A DNA stretch of 64,000 nucleotides from Halalkalicoccus jeotgali B3. Lineage in GTDB: Archaea; Halobacteriota; Halobacteria; Halobacteriales; Halalkalicoccaceae. The position numbers and the translations under genes were made by a program. Position 1 is the stretch's first letter, and every line of letters starts with the position of its first letter. Positions 37,113 through 45,646 of this stretch are shown piece after piece. The stretch covers positions 1,308,119 to 1,372,118 of the forward strand of contig NC_014297.1 of assembly GCF_000196895.1 (NCBI RefSeq), written 5' to 3'. The notes beneath the pieces are model-generated. The model made no database searches and was not told the DNA's origin. It saw only the letters and a list, made by a program, of their open reading frames with translations.

Positions 37113-37307
37113 TCACAAACCGTTCTCGTCTCTAATTTTCTGCCTGACGAATTCAGGAAGGTTATGATGACCTCGTCCGTGCAATTCCGGCATTGTTTCA
37201 CCTGATGTATCGATGTGATCAGGCAAGTCACCATCATGCAGAAGACCAAAATGCACCGAAAGTCGATACCCTGCGTCGAATTCCTTACCACACTCCGGGC
37301 AATTCAT
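37113..37307 (-). CDS. C2H2 zinc-finger protein (64 aa)
   Basis: 64 aa, nearly all one C2H2 finger: CPECGKEFDAGYRLSVHFGLLH (residues 3-24; Cys-2-Cys, 12, His-4/5-His; shown in key residues CPEC and HFGLLH). The C-terminal tail is histidine-rich (HGRGHHNLPEFV). A likely DNA- or protein-binding regulator. Its ATG overlaps the upstream gene stop by 4 bp, so it is the last gene of a five- to six-gene leftward operon. Confidence 0.75.
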   Translation of the reverse strand: MNCPECGKEFDAGYRLSVHFGLLHDGDLPDHIDTSGETMPELHGRGHHNLPEFVRQKIRDENGL

Positions 37308-37519
37308 CGAGTCACTTCACGATTGTCGACGATCGCCTCCTCCTGAAGCCCGTGAGCACAATCTGAACAACAATTGACTTCGAAATGGCGGTAGTCTTCG
37401 AGACTTCCCTTCACGATGACGCTAGCGCGCCGATTACATTTCGGGTTCTCACAATTCCCGAGAAGCTCCGTGTGCTTCACATCGTAAACTGAACATTGAA
37501 AAACGGTTTCGTCTAGCAT
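37304..37519 (-). CDS. Cysteine-rich zinc-binding protein
   Basis: 71 aa from MLDETVFQCS (ATG 37519). Cysteine pairs CENPKC and CCSDC, about 25 residues apart, form a treble-clef- or ribbon-like zinc site. AT-rich DNA upstream (37525-37570) has TATA-like stretches, so this gene may start its own transcript. Function unknown. Confidence 0.65.
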   Translation of the reverse strand: MLDETVFQCSVYDVKHTELLGNCENPKCNRRASVIVKGSLEDYRHFEVNCCSDCAHGLQEEAIVDNREVTR

Positions 37520-37669
37520 ATGATATATATAGTTTGAAATGTGATAAAGGTTAACATTTATTGTGATACAGTCCATATTATGATATGCAGTACAATAGGT
37601 ACCATCGCCCCCTTCCCTGTTTGGGGATAAAAACAGGAGAGCTGTTCAGTGAGTTTTCTGACACATCGA

Positions 37670-37686
37670 GCGGGTGGAAATCCCGC
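37670..37686 (-). terminator. Hairpin after the 37688 gene
   Basis: GCGGG (37670-37674) pairs with CCCGC (37682-37686), 2 nt beyond the stop of the leftward gene ending at 37688. It could end transcription of the upstream part of the zinc-finger operon. Confidence 0.4.
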
Positions 37687-37687
37687 T

Positions 37688-38029
37688 TCACTCATTCCTC
37701 GCTAGAGCCGCGCTCATCGTGAGAATGCTCGATACAGATTCGCGATTGTCGACAGAATAGTCGACCATCATCATGTTTAACTCAGTCCGTTGATCGATTT
37801 TTTCCGCAGCTCCCGAGAGTACATTCGGCGTCGGAACGAAACGAGTAATCTTGAATTCCGTAACCGGGTTGTCATTCATATTATCAAAGCAGTGCTGACG
37901 ACAGTCATCGCAAAGTTCGCCTCTGAGAGCGCGATATTCGCTCCCGAACGATCCTTCGATGAACTGACTACACATTGGCGGGAGTAGCACCTGATAATTT
38001 CCTTCGTCTTCACATCGTGCGCAAATCAT
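37688..38029 (-). CDS. Zinc-binding protein (113 aa)
   Basis: 113 aa. The N-terminal half holds Cys pairs CARC (residues 3-6) and CDDCRQHC (40-47) plus MC, forming one zinc-binding unit. The C-terminal half is helical without motif. It overlaps the gene upstream by 4 bp (38026-38029) and belongs to the leftward zinc-finger operon. Confidence 0.65.
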   Translation of the reverse strand: MICARCEDEGNYQVLLPPMCSQFIEGSFGSEYRALRGELCDDCRQHCFDNMNDNPVTEFKITRFVPTPNVLSGAAEKIDQRTELNMMMVDYSVDNRESVSSILTMSAALARNE

Positions 38030-38325
38030 TGTCCAACCTCCGTGACTTTTGCAGCTCGTTCTTCGAGGAATTCGACGTCGACATCTTCGTAATTGAAAAT
38101 GAGCGGCTCATCACATTCCTCAACTGGGTTTTCACAGTACATCAGGACTGGAACCGCGTCGACCCTGTGAAGATTCAAATTTAGGCCGAGAACCTGTTCA
38201 GTGACATCAATATAACGCCTTCCGATGATCGCGACCTGAGTTACTGATCTACATCGTGGGCACGCTGAATCGAGGTCGACGCGAATGATGCCGCTGACTT
38301 CTGAATGGGATTGTGGGAGGCTCAT
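38026..38325 (-). CDS. Zinc-ribbon-like protein (99 aa)
   Basis: 99 aa. SACPRCRSVTQVAIIG provides a CxxC knuckle near residue 22, and MYCENPVEEC near residue 64 provides a second cysteine pair. The beta-strand-rich body is typical of zinc ribbons. It overlaps both neighbours by 4 bp. Function unknown. Confidence 0.65.
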   Translation of the reverse strand: MSLPQSHSEVSGIIRVDLDSACPRCRSVTQVAIIGRRYIDVTEQVLGLNLNLHRVDAVPVLMYCENPVEECDEPLIFNYEDVDVEFLEERAAKVTEVGQ

Positions 38326-38570
38326 TCTTCTACCGTAGCTTGTTCCGACGAGCTGAGTACGACATCTGATTCGATGAGAAGAGTTATTCTACTTTCTTCG
38401 TTCACGCAATCTCGGAGAACCTCTTCGCTCACTCCGAATATTGATGCAAACGAGACTGGAATATCCCCTGTGTTTTCTCCACATTCCAAACAACGAAGTG
38501 TTACGTTGTTATCATTCCCTGTCGCATCAGTAGTGACTCGTTTCGGAAATATGCAAGAACAAGAGTTCAT
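38322..38570 (-). CDS. Zinc-binding protein (82 aa)
   Basis: 82 aa. Cysteines CSC near the start and LRCLECGENTG near residue 28 form a probable zinc site, followed by a helical region (SIFGVSEEVLRDCVNEES). It overlaps the RHH micro-gene and the next zinc gene by 4 bp each. Function unknown. Confidence 0.62.
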   Translation of the reverse strand: MNSCSCIFPKRVTTDATGNDNNVTLRCLECGENTGDIPVSFASIFGVSEEVLRDCVNEESRITLLIESDVVLSSSEQATVEE

Positions 38571-38686
38571 TGTTCGTATTCGTCCAGGAGTTCATTGACG
38601 ATTTCAGTATACGTTTTCTCAAAGCCCTTCATTTTTCTGAGCCGATTCCTCGTAGTTTTTTGGATTCCGACCATTTTTCTGTCCAT
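38567..38686 (-). CDS. 39-aa RHH-like micro-protein heading the leftward operon
   Basis: A tiny gene with ATG 38686 and TGA 38569-38567, overlapping the next ATG by 4 bp. The protein has a short beta strand, KTTRNRLRKMKGFEKTYTEI as helix one and turn, then VNELLDEYE as helix two. This pattern (T..RL..xK....(T/F)xxI(V/L)NELL..Y) is shared with the micro-proteins at 39323 and 47404. It resembles the RHH half-domains of VapB/DUF7557-type antitoxins, which bind DNA as dimers. Operon-leading position and coupling suggest an autorepressor. Confidence 0.6.
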   Translation of the reverse strand: MDRKMVGIQKTTRNRLRKMKGFEKTYTEIVNELLDEYEQ

Positions 38687-38760
38687 TAATCCAATAATTA
38701 ATAATACATGTAAACAAATAAGTGTTCTCAATATTCTGATGATTCCGCGGAACTATGTAA

Positions 38761-38820
38761 TTTGATTGATAGCTCAAAATCATTCCTGTACTATATATTT
38801 AGTACGAATATGATTTCTTG
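38761..38820 (+). repeat. 60-bp inverted repeat, left copy
   Basis: Matches the reverse complement of 50761-50820 at 57 of 60 positions; the three mismatches are at 38774-38776. The inner 48 bp is itself near-palindromic (ATGATTTCTTG arm, GTACTA-6-TAGTAC core). It lies in the divergent promoter region between the leftward RHH operon and the rightward tail operon. Confidence 0.85.
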
Positions 38821-38839
38821 CTATTAACGAAGGGACATG

Positions 38840-38857
38840 TATTCCCAACTATGCGCG
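38840..38857 (+). repeat. 18-bp direct repeat TATTCCCAACTATGCGCG, left copy
   Basis: Identical to 50828-50845 and in the same orientation. In both places it sits 19 bp to the right of the palindrome, although the palindrome itself is flipped between the copies. Confidence 0.85.
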
Positions 38858-38873
38858 TCATGTAAGTGATACA

Positions 38874-38879
38874 TTTATT
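38874..38879 (+). promoter_or_regulatory. TATA-like box of the winged-helix/tail operon
   Basis: TTTATT followed by GTCAT lies 24-29 nt before the ATG at 38903, the spacing of a leaderless archaeal promoter. Similar TTATTGTG occurs before the ATG at 39323 (39289-39296). Confidence 0.5.
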
Positions 38880-38902
38880 GTCATACATTCTATATATTAT
38901 AT

Positions 38903-39193
38903 ATGGACTCTCAGATCCCGGTCCTGGAGTGCTGCTCAGATAAGGAGCAAGTCCTACTCGTGCTGACGATGTGCGATGAGCCGGTTACTGATGAAGAAAT
39001 TGCGGAGTACACAACGATTAGTGTCGATCGCGTGCACGCGATGTTATTGGAGTTGGTCGACGGCCCAAGTATCAGGAGGGTCGGAGAAACAAAGTGGGAG
39101 ACGACAGATCCGTTCCGTTCAGCAGTGGAGGTAATCCCTGAGTGGCGTCTCGATCCCGATGACGACGATTCATACGTCAAAATTGCCGTTTAG
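38903..39193 (+). CDS. Winged-helix DNA-binding protein (96 aa)
   Basis: 96 aa. A winged helix is visible: QVLLVLTMCDEPVTDEEIAE (helices 1-2), TTISVDRVHAMLLELVD (recognition helix), IRRVGETKWETTDPF (wing). The protein is acidic. It starts next to the 60-bp repeat, so it may bind that palindrome and set the switch between leftward and rightward transcription of the element. Confidence 0.65.
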   Translation: MDSQIPVLECCSDKEQVLLVLTMCDEPVTDEEIAEYTTISVDRVHAMLLELVDGPSIRRVGETKWETTDPFRSAVEVIPEWRLDPDDDDSYVKIAV

Positions 39194-39322
39194 ACATGTT
39201 TCTTATATTTCGGATTTCGGCGTAAAACATACCTAGATATCCGTTTTTTAGCCTTTCAGTCACATACATATCAAATATATGTCAATACTTATTGTGATTC
39301 GGATATAATAATTATATAGATC

Positions 39323-39469
39323 ATGTCACAGACCAAGAAAGATCTAACGACAGTCGCAGTGTCGAAGCAAACGCATCGGTGGATCAATGGACTCCGCCGT
39401 GGCGGCGAGACGTTCGACAGACTCATTCAGAAGATGGCTGCGCAGTACGATCCGGAGGAGGCGAACTGA
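39323..39469 (+). CDS. 48-aa RHH-like micro-protein heading the tail operon
   Basis: From ATG 39323 to TGA 39469. A strand DLTTVAVS, then KQTHRWINGLRRGGETFDRL and IQKMAAQYD. It shares the helix-turn pattern with the micro-proteins at 38567 and 47404 (K.T...I..LR.G.TFD.LI...). Probable RHH-type DNA binding. It ends 1 bp before the next gene start, so it is cotranscribed with the tail genes. Confidence 0.62.
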   Translation: MSQTKKDLTTVAVSKQTHRWINGLRRGGETFDRLIQKMAAQYDPEEAN

Positions 39470-39470
39470 G

Positions 39471-40142
39471 ATGTTGGGAAACTTGACGAGCGGTGGGAGT
39501 CACGCACCGTCAAATCCTCACGAAGTCGTCAAGGAAGAGGTCGATTTCAGTGAGCTCTATGATTCGGCCAATACTGGACGAGTTGCAGTACCGCTACGAC
39601 GTATGTATCAAGCTATTATCCATTCTGATTCTTCTCTCACTGATGATGACCTACTTGTTCATTTCAGTGGCGCTGATAGTGCTACTTCTACGCCTCATGG
39701 CGTTTATTCCACTGGATCCGCTCATCGCTTTCTTGCTGATTATCGTGACGAGCTTAAGTCGCTCCCCGGCGTAAAGCTGAAAAACGGACACTGGAAGTTC
39801 ATCGGTGTCTCGAAAGGCCAGAACACTATCCCACTTAGTGAGTTGCGTACTGATCCGGTGACTCAGTTTGAGGCAGGATTGGATCAGAAGGGCGTCCAGC
39901 GTGATTCGGAAGAACGGAAGCGCCACCTGAAAGCATTTGAGGAGTTGCGCGCTGGCAACTTCGATCCTCATCGCGCACGCATTGATCTTGATGTCTTCGC
40001 CTCACTACCCACTGTGAACAAGGTCGTCGATGACCCGCCTGAACCGGAGGACATCGAGATCGAGACCTACGCCGATGTTCTTGAAGCGGAGGAGTTGCTC
40101 GATAAGGATCCCACTGTGACTTGGGAGTTCGATGGTCAGTAA
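39471..40142 (+). CDS. Unknown protein just upstream of the tape measure
   Basis: 223 aa from ATG 39471. No recognised domain. The N-terminus is serine/histidine-rich, the middle is a compact alpha/beta stretch (HRFLADYRDELKSLPGVKLK, NGHWKFIGVSKGQ), and the C-terminus is acidic. Its position directly before the tape-measure gene, with an 11-bp overlap, is where tail-assembly chaperones sit in siphovirus genomes, but no frameshift signal or homology supports that. Function open. Confidence 0.6.
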   Translation: MLGNLTSGGSHAPSNPHEVVKEEVDFSELYDSANTGRVAVPLRRMYQAIIHSDSSLTDDDLLVHFSGADSATSTPHGVYSTGSAHRFLADYRDELKSLPGVKLKNGHWKFIGVSKGQNTIPLSELRTDPVTQFEAGLDQKGVQRDSEERKRHLKAFEELRAGNFDPHRARIDLDVFASLPTVNKVVDDPPEPEDIEIETYADVLEAEELLDKDPTVTWEFDGQ

Positions 40143-42954
40143 CCCGTTTCAGGAGGGCCTCACAGTAGAAATCGCGAGTGACGCTTCGAATTTCGACGCA
40201 GGGATTGCTCAGGCTACATCAGTTCTAGACTCGTTTGAGGCGAAAGTCGGAGCAGCCGGAGGCGCTTTAGCCGCCTTATCTGCAGGCGGATTAGCAAAAG
40301 CAGCTAATTCGGCTGCAGATTTCGATCAAGCGATGACCGAGTCGTTGTCGGTTGTCGGCGATGTGAGCGCTGAAATGGAAGAGCAGATGAGGTCTACTGC
40401 TCGGACTGTAGCTCAAGAGACTACGTATTCTGCACAACAGGCAGCAGAAGGGTACTACTATCTCGCATCTGCCGGTCTTGAAGCCGAAGAACAAATCGCT
40501 GCACTCCCTGAAGTCGCTAGTTTCGCGACTGCCGGTAACATCGAGATGGCAGAAGCATCTGATTACGCAACTGACATCATGAAGGCGTTCGGCTATGAAG
40601 CCGATGAGCTTGATACTGTGATGGATACCTTGACTGCGACGTTTACAAATCACAATCAGACGGCGCAGGATATGGGTACTGCGATGTCGTATGTCGCGCC
40701 AGTTGCTGAAGCTGCAGGGATGTCGATCCAAGAAACTAGTGCTGCCATCGGGATGATGGGTGATGCTGGTATCAAAGGCTCGAAAGCTGGTACATCACTA
40801 CGTCAAGCGATTGCCAGTCTTCAGAGTCCGACGTCGAAACAAGCTGAGTTGATGAACGAACTCGGCATTAACGCGACTGATTCTGAAGGTAATCTCCTGG
40901 GTATGACGGAGATCATTCGGCAACTGGAACAGGCTGGTGCCGGCTCAGCGGAGGTCATGGAGTTGTTCGGTACCCAAGCTGGTCCTGGGATGCAAGTCCT
41001 ACTGAGTGAAGGCTCAGCCGCTCTCGACAAAAATACTCAGAAGATCCGTGAATCTGGTGGCGTTACTCAAGAAGTCGCCGAGAAACAGCTTCAAACATTC
41101 AACAACCAGTTACAGATCCTGAAATCGAGGGTTGAGGAGGTCTTCATCGCGATGGGTCAAAATCTCCTACCTGTGATGAATGGTCTGGTCCAGATAGCTA
41201 TTGATGCAGTCGGTGCATTCGCAAATATTAATTCATCGACAAACGGCCTGTTAGGAGTAGTCATTCTTCTTACTGGTCTAGTCGGTGGCTTGGCAATGGC
41301 AATCGGTTCAGCAGTGAATGCGGGCCTGACGCTCACGTCAGTACTCCTACCGTTGAAAACTGGACTATCAGTGATCGGAGGCGTCATTGGTGGTTTGACA
41401 CTTCCGCTAGTAGCACTCATTGGCACAATAGTGGCATTAGCAGCCGCTTGGAAAACGAACTTCGGCGGTATTCGTACTCAAACAATGCGCGTCGTCAAAG
41501 CATTGCGCGACGCTCTCTCACCTGTACTTGATCTCTTCGGTGGCAAATCGGTCAACATTCTTGGAATGGTCAAACAGGCCTGGAATTCATTCATTGCGAT
41601 CGCGGAACCGATCTTCGCGACATTATTCACATGGTTTGCCGACAAGCTCATTGTAGGGATTGAGGCATTCGGAAATGTCCTACGTGTCGTGATTCCAGCT
41701 GCGATTGGCCTCTGGAATCAGTTGAAGTCAGGAGTCGGTGGAGCAATCAACTTCATTCGAAATTCGGTCATAGCTCCCTTTGTTGAGTGGTTCGCACCGG
41801 TCTTCAGGAAAAACGTCATGCCTGTGATCAAAGAAGCACAGAGGACGTTCAAAGTCTGGCAAGAAATCGCCACATACGTCTTCGATACTATCCAGAAACG
41901 TGTCGGAGCGTTCATCGAATGGTTCAGTCCTTACTGGAACTCATGGCTTGGTGACACACGCCAAAGCTTCAATACTCAGATGGCCGGCATCAGAGATCTT
42001 TGGGACAAGTACGGTGACGAGATCATTACGATCGTAAACTTCCTCACTGACACTGTCTCTGGCGTGTTCAAGGGCTTCTTCAAAGTCATTAGTACTTCAG
42101 CACAGTCGTTCTTCGCACTACTTCGCGGCGACTGGCGAACAATGCTTGAGGTGTGGCTTGACTTGTTCAAGGACATCGGAGGCGGTATCATCAGCTTCGT
42201 TGAGAAGTGGGGCGGTAAGCTCACTGGCGGGATCGGTGATATCGTCGATGCTGTCGTTGGCTGGTTCGAAGATCTCTACGAGAAGCTCATCGGTGGCTCA
42301 ATCGTCCCGGACATGTTCAATGACATCCTTGGCGCGACGAAACAGTTCGCTAAGGACTTCGTGAACTTCTACAAAGGCATCTTCGAAGACGTCATCTCTG
42401 GAATGACGAGCTTCGCTACGGACGCTACGAACAAGATTGACAACATTATGGACGATGTTCTTGGTAAAATCACAGGTGTTGCAAGTGACTTCAAGGCCGC
42501 TGGAGGTGATCTCGTTGAATCACTGGCAGATGGTATTTCTGGAGCAGTTGGTTCAGCAACAGATGCAGCCGGTGATGTAGTTGGTAAGATCAGGGATTTC
42601 CTCCCTGGCTCAGACGCAGATACTGGTCCATTGTCGGATCTTGAGGCAAGCTCGCTCAGTCTCTCTCAGACGCTTGGCGAAAAGATGCTTGATGGCACAC
42701 GGTTTGTCGAAAGAGCTTCTCAACAGCTCGCACAAGCTGCTACGATCGACGCTCAGGCTTCTACACCGAGCTATGACGGATCCGGTTACTCACTCAACCA
42801 AGCTGTCTCATCTCTCACGAGTGAGGTCGAAGGGCTTCGTCGAGATGTCCGGCGCGGAAGCGACAAACGAGTCGAACTTGACGGCAAAAAGGTCGGGTCG
42901 ACTGTTGACAAAACGATGAGCAGGAAGACACACCAGTGGGAGGTATCACGATGA
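40132..42954 (+). CDS. Phage tail tape-measure protein
   Basis: 940 aa. Residues 50-310 are the classic tape-measure domain (TP901/PhageMin_Tail type): AQETTYSAQQAAEGYYYLAS, ATFTNHNQTAQDMGTAMSYV, GDAGIKGSKAGTSLRQAIAS. A hydrophobic segment covers about 370-450 (LLGVVILLTGLVGGLAMAIG onward) and the rest is helical. In siphoviruses this protein spans the tail tube and sets its length; at about 0.15 nm per residue it would give a tail near 140 nm. Its stop overlaps the hub gene start (ATGA). Confidence 0.92.
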   Translation: MVSNPFQEGLTVEIASDASNFDAGIAQATSVLDSFEAKVGAAGGALAALSAGGLAKAANSAADFDQAMTESLSVVGDVSAEMEEQMRSTARTVAQETTYSAQQAAEGYYYLASAGLEAEEQIAALPEVASFATAGNIEMAEASDYATDIMKAFGYEADELDTVMDTLTATFTNHNQTAQDMGTAMSYVAPVAEAAGMSIQETSAAIGMMGDAGIKGSKAGTSLRQAIASLQSPTSKQAELMNELGINATDSEGNLLGMTEIIRQLEQAGAGSAEVMELFGTQAGPGMQVLLSEGSAALDKNTQKIRESGGVTQEVAEKQLQTFNNQLQILKSRVEEVFIAMGQNLLPVMNGLVQIAIDAVGAFANINSSTNGLLGVVILLTGLVGGLAMAIGSAVNAGLTLTSVLLPLKTGLSVIGGVIGGLTLPLVALIGTIVALAAAWKTNFGGIRTQTMRVVKALRDALSPVLDLFGGKSVNILGMVKQAWNSFIAIAEPIFATLFTWFADKLIVGIEAFGNVLRVVIPAAIGLWNQLKSGVGGAINFIRNSVIAPFVEWFAPVFRKNVMPVIKEAQRTFKVWQEIATYVFDTIQKRVGAFIEWFSPYWNSWLGDTRQSFNTQMAGIRDLWDKYGDEIITIVNFLTDTVSGVFKGFFKVISTSAQSFFALLRGDWRTMLEVWLDLFKDIGGGIISFVEKWGGKLTGGIGDIVDAVVGWFEDLYEKLIGGSIVPDMFNDILGATKQFAKDFVNFYKGIFEDVISGMTSFATDATNKIDNIMDDVLGKITGVASDFKAAGGDLVESLADGISGAVGSATDAAGDVVGKIRDFLPGSDADTGPLSDLEASSLSLSQTLGEKMLDGTRFVERASQQLAQAATIDAQASTPSYDGSGYSLNQAVSSLTSEVEGLRRDVRRGSDKRVELDGKKVGSTVDKTMSRKTHQWEVSR

Positions 42955-44870
42955 AACTTAGGATCAAACACCCAGCATACGGCATTCCGGGAGGCAGTCG
43001 CCCGTTTGAGTCCGTACTCAATGGGATCGAAGCAACGATGGAGGAATCATTCGATAAACAATCTCATGCCGAGATAACCGTGTATCGTGACGAGTGGAAC
43101 GAAATTGTCGATGACGTCGACCCACTTGTGGATGAGTTTTACATCGAAGACGAAAATAAATCTGGATCGATTTTCGGTGGTAGACTCACGGACGTAAAGC
43201 GCGGAGGTGTTCAAATCGAACTTATTCTCGGTAGTTTCGAGACGGATGCGCGTCAAGGCGAGCCAGTTCAGGACACCGTCGTGTTCGACAATTCGCCTGA
43301 CAGCCTCGTCGTGAGTTCCGCACTCGAACGAACTGATACGTTGTCAGCCGGGCAAATCCAGAACGTCGGTCATGAGATGTCAATCATGTTCTCAAAGACG
43401 AGCCCGGCGAAGATGATTCGAGACACAACGGAGATGACCGGCGGTGAAGTTCGGTATAATCCGGACAAAACTGTGGACTATAAACACAGGTTGGGGAGTG
43501 ATAAGTTAGACATCATTGGTCCTACAAATCAGACTGTCACGGAGGAATTCGCTGCCACACAGGTTACTCAGGAGCGTCCGACTCATCTCTTGATGCTGGG
43601 CGCTGGAGAAGGAGACGCTCAACTACAAACTACCTCAGTGGCTCCATGGTATGACGATTCCGTGCCGCGACAAAACTGGATTAAGCGTGCCAACAAAGAG
43701 ATCACGAACGAGCGTCGTCTACAGCGCGTAGCAGATCATGCTATGGCGGAATATAACGAATCTCCGCAGTACATTGAGATAGAAATCGAAACATTCGATC
43801 TACAGATCAGTCTCGGTGATACCTTCCCTGTGATATATGAGGAGGAAGACATCAACACACGTCTCCGTGTTATGGAGCTGACGACGAACTACTCATCTGA
43901 AGGGGTCACTCATGAAGCGACCTTGTCTAACAGGAGGTTCACTCGTGCATCGAACCCTGGACAAAATACGAGGGAAACGGCTGCGCAATTTCAGGAGTCG
44001 TTCCAAGGATCTACTGTTCCCATCTCAACGACAGGTGGTCGTCAACCAGTTAGCAATGATCTCAACTACGAGATGAGCGTCGATTACCCAAGTGACGTCC
44101 AGAAGGAGATGCGTGCTAAGCTTCACGTGAGGGGATTGCCTTACAGGGCATACTCACAAGGAGTGTCGGCTGGAGGCGGAGGAATCCTCTCAGAGACGTC
44201 TGGAGACAACGCTGATTTCGAAAGCGTCGTAGACTCACAAATCGATTCCGTATTCCAAGGGACTGATAACGCCTGGCAAGAGATCGGGTCGTTTACCACC
44301 GACGAAGACACATCGATGTTGTTCGTCTCAGTGCGCGCTCAACGAGAAGGGACTACCGGGAGCGATGACTTGGGAGGTACGTACATTCGCCTCCATGATC
44401 AGGGTGACGACAGGTTTTATCCACGGCATCTTGGGTCTCAGATCAGTCCTCAGGAAAACGATACGGTATCACGGACGCTACTCATTCCAAAAAACGTGAA
44501 CGGAGATGACATCATTCTCCAAGCTCGATACTCCGGCGAAGACTCGACAACAAACATTGGCTTCGAGAGTGACTGGGTCGCAGTCGGGCAACACAACCAT
44601 GAGATCGAGCTAGAACTCAACGAACACTCACACGATGTTAAGCCAGGGATCATCGAATTCGATGAATATCCGTCACGGTGTGATGTAAGAGTCAACGGTG
44701 AATCACATGAAGTCTCACTCGGCGATGGATCAAACGAGTTCGAAGAAACAGTCGATATTTCTGACAGGCTCGATGAAGGATTCAATGAGATCGAAGTGAC
44801 TTCCGAAACGCTCGGACACTTGGACGTCACATGTGCTTTGGACGTCTACAGGCAAATTAGAGGCGAATAG
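42951..44870 (+). CDS. Tail hub / baseplate-like structural protein
   Basis: 639 aa from ATG 42951, directly coupled to the tape-measure gene, as are distal-tail or hub proteins in siphoviruses. The first 350 residues are beta-rich with the hub-type order of strands (HAEITVYRDEWNEIVDD, FGGRLTDVKRGGVQIELILG, late DLQISLGDTFPVIYEEEDIN). Then comes a linker rich in S, T and G, and C-terminal beta domains (RVNGESHEVSLGDGSNEF) that could contact the host surface. Assigned by position and fold pattern. Confidence 0.7.
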   Translation: MKLRIKHPAYGIPGGSRPFESVLNGIEATMEESFDKQSHAEITVYRDEWNEIVDDVDPLVDEFYIEDENKSGSIFGGRLTDVKRGGVQIELILGSFETDARQGEPVQDTVVFDNSPDSLVVSSALERTDTLSAGQIQNVGHEMSIMFSKTSPAKMIRDTTEMTGGEVRYNPDKTVDYKHRLGSDKLDIIGPTNQTVTEEFAATQVTQERPTHLLMLGAGEGDAQLQTTSVAPWYDDSVPRQNWIKRANKEITNERRLQRVADHAMAEYNESPQYIEIEIETFDLQISLGDTFPVIYEEEDINTRLRVMELTTNYSSEGVTHEATLSNRRFTRASNPGQNTRETAAQFQESFQGSTVPISTTGGRQPVSNDLNYEMSVDYPSDVQKEMRAKLHVRGLPYRAYSQGVSAGGGGILSETSGDNADFESVVDSQIDSVFQGTDNAWQEIGSFTTDEDTSMLFVSVRAQREGTTGSDDLGGTYIRLHDQGDDRFYPRHLGSQISPQENDTVSRTLLIPKNVNGDDIILQARYSGEDSTTNIGFESDWVAVGQHNHEIELELNEHSHDVKPGIIEFDEYPSRCDVRVNGESHEVSLGDGSNEFEETVDISDRLDEGFNEIEVTSETLGHLDVTCALDVYRQIRGE

Positions 44871-44873
44871 AGG

Positions 44874-44913
44874 CTGCTGCGACTGATCTTTGGTGCCGTT
44901 ACCCCTTGGGGTT
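44874..44913 (+). repeat. 40-bp inverted repeat, left copy
   Basis: CTGCTGCGAC, four unmatched bases, then a 26-bp block (44888-44913) match the reverse complement of 51662-51701 exactly outside the 4-bp spacer. It contains the small dyad ACCCC-TT-GGGGT (44901-44912). It lies between the convergent hub gene and zinc-finger gene. Confidence 0.85.
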
Positions 44914-44938
44914 ACAGTTAGGAAGTACCGCTCCGGAA

Positions 44939-45229
44939 TCAGTTATTCAGTTTGTCGCGCCAATCGTCTACAGGATCAGCCTTGATCGCTTCACGATGTG
45001 CCTCCGTGATACTCGTGTCAATGTATTCGTCAGGCGTTCCGTCGTGTTTTTTCGCAAGGTGGAGGACGACGCCGTGACGTGACTTGAATTTCTTATCACA
45101 AGCAGGACACGGTTCAGTCATCTCCGGCTCGTCATCCCGATCTGAATCACAGTTTGGGCGCTGCGCTTGGTGCATCGTGACACCAAACTCATTCGTGAAT
45201 GACTCACCACATTTTTGACATATTTCCAT
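44939..45229 (-). CDS. Double C2H2 zinc-finger protein
   Basis: 96 aa from MEICQKCGES (ATG 45229); longer in-frame starts would translate AT-rich promoter DNA. Finger 1 is CQKCGESFTNEFGVTMH and finger 2 is CPACDKKFKSRHGVVLHLAKKH. The linker is acidic. A likely sequence-specific DNA-binding regulator. It is transcribed towards the hub gene and diverges from the zinc trio at 45431. Confidence 0.75.
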   Translation of the reverse strand: MEICQKCGESFTNEFGVTMHQAQRPNCDSDRDDEPEMTEPCPACDKKFKSRHGVVLHLAKKHDGTPDEYIDTSITEAHREAIKADPVDDWRDKLNN

Positions 45230-45371
45230 ATATACAGTATGTTTTGAACCGCAATACATATTGTTATATGTCAGGTATATTATTTCACAGATACCATCAT
45301 TTATAATGATATAGGCATTATAATCATTCAAGGACAAATCACATTCAGTAATCTCACAGTAATTGTGAAAA

Positions 45372-45393
45372 ACCGAGTGGGCTAACACTCGGT
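45372..45393. promoter_or_regulatory. Dyad in the divergent zinc-protein promoter region
   Basis: ACCGAGTG (45372-45379) and CACTCGGT (45386-45393) form perfect 8-bp arms around a 6-nt loop, 38 bp before the ATG at 45431. Operator or leader hairpin. Confidence 0.45.
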
Positions 45394-45430
45394 CAAAAGC
45401 TGAGGTGACATGGTCCTGATGAGGAAGACG

Positions 45431-45646
45431 ATGTCAAAAAAAGATAACAGCCATCGATCAATAAACGTAACGGAAGCACTGTGGATTAGAAATAAAGACG
45501 CCGAGCCAAAGGAATGTGAACTAGACTCCTGTCATCGGGATTGTAATTCGCTGATCAGTTTCGGTGAAACCGTCAAGGAACTCTGTGATCCACATTCTGC
45601 AGCGATTTGCAAAGAGTCCGATCATCACCTGGTGCTAGATGCATGA
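45431..45646 (+). CDS. Small cysteine-rich protein (71 aa)
   Basis: 71 aa from MSKKDNSHRS (ATG 45431). Cysteines CELDSCHRDC and LCDPHSAAIC suggest one zinc site with histidines. It is the first of three genes joined by ATGA overlaps. Function unknown. Confidence 0.6.
   Translation: MSKKDNSHRSINVTEALWIRNKDAEPKECELDSCHRDCNSLISFGETVKELCDPHSAAICKESDHHLVLDA

Noticed and set aside
37557-39298. Repeated TTATTGTGAT/TTATTGTCAT motif as a regulator site
   Set aside because: Copies at 38874 and 39288 (and 53158 on the other strand) sit at TATA-box distance from starts, so they are better read as promoters; the copy at 37557 is in the wrong orientation.
41157-41426. Leftward ORFs inside the tape-measure gene
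   Set aside because: Shadow frames of a well-supported long gene.
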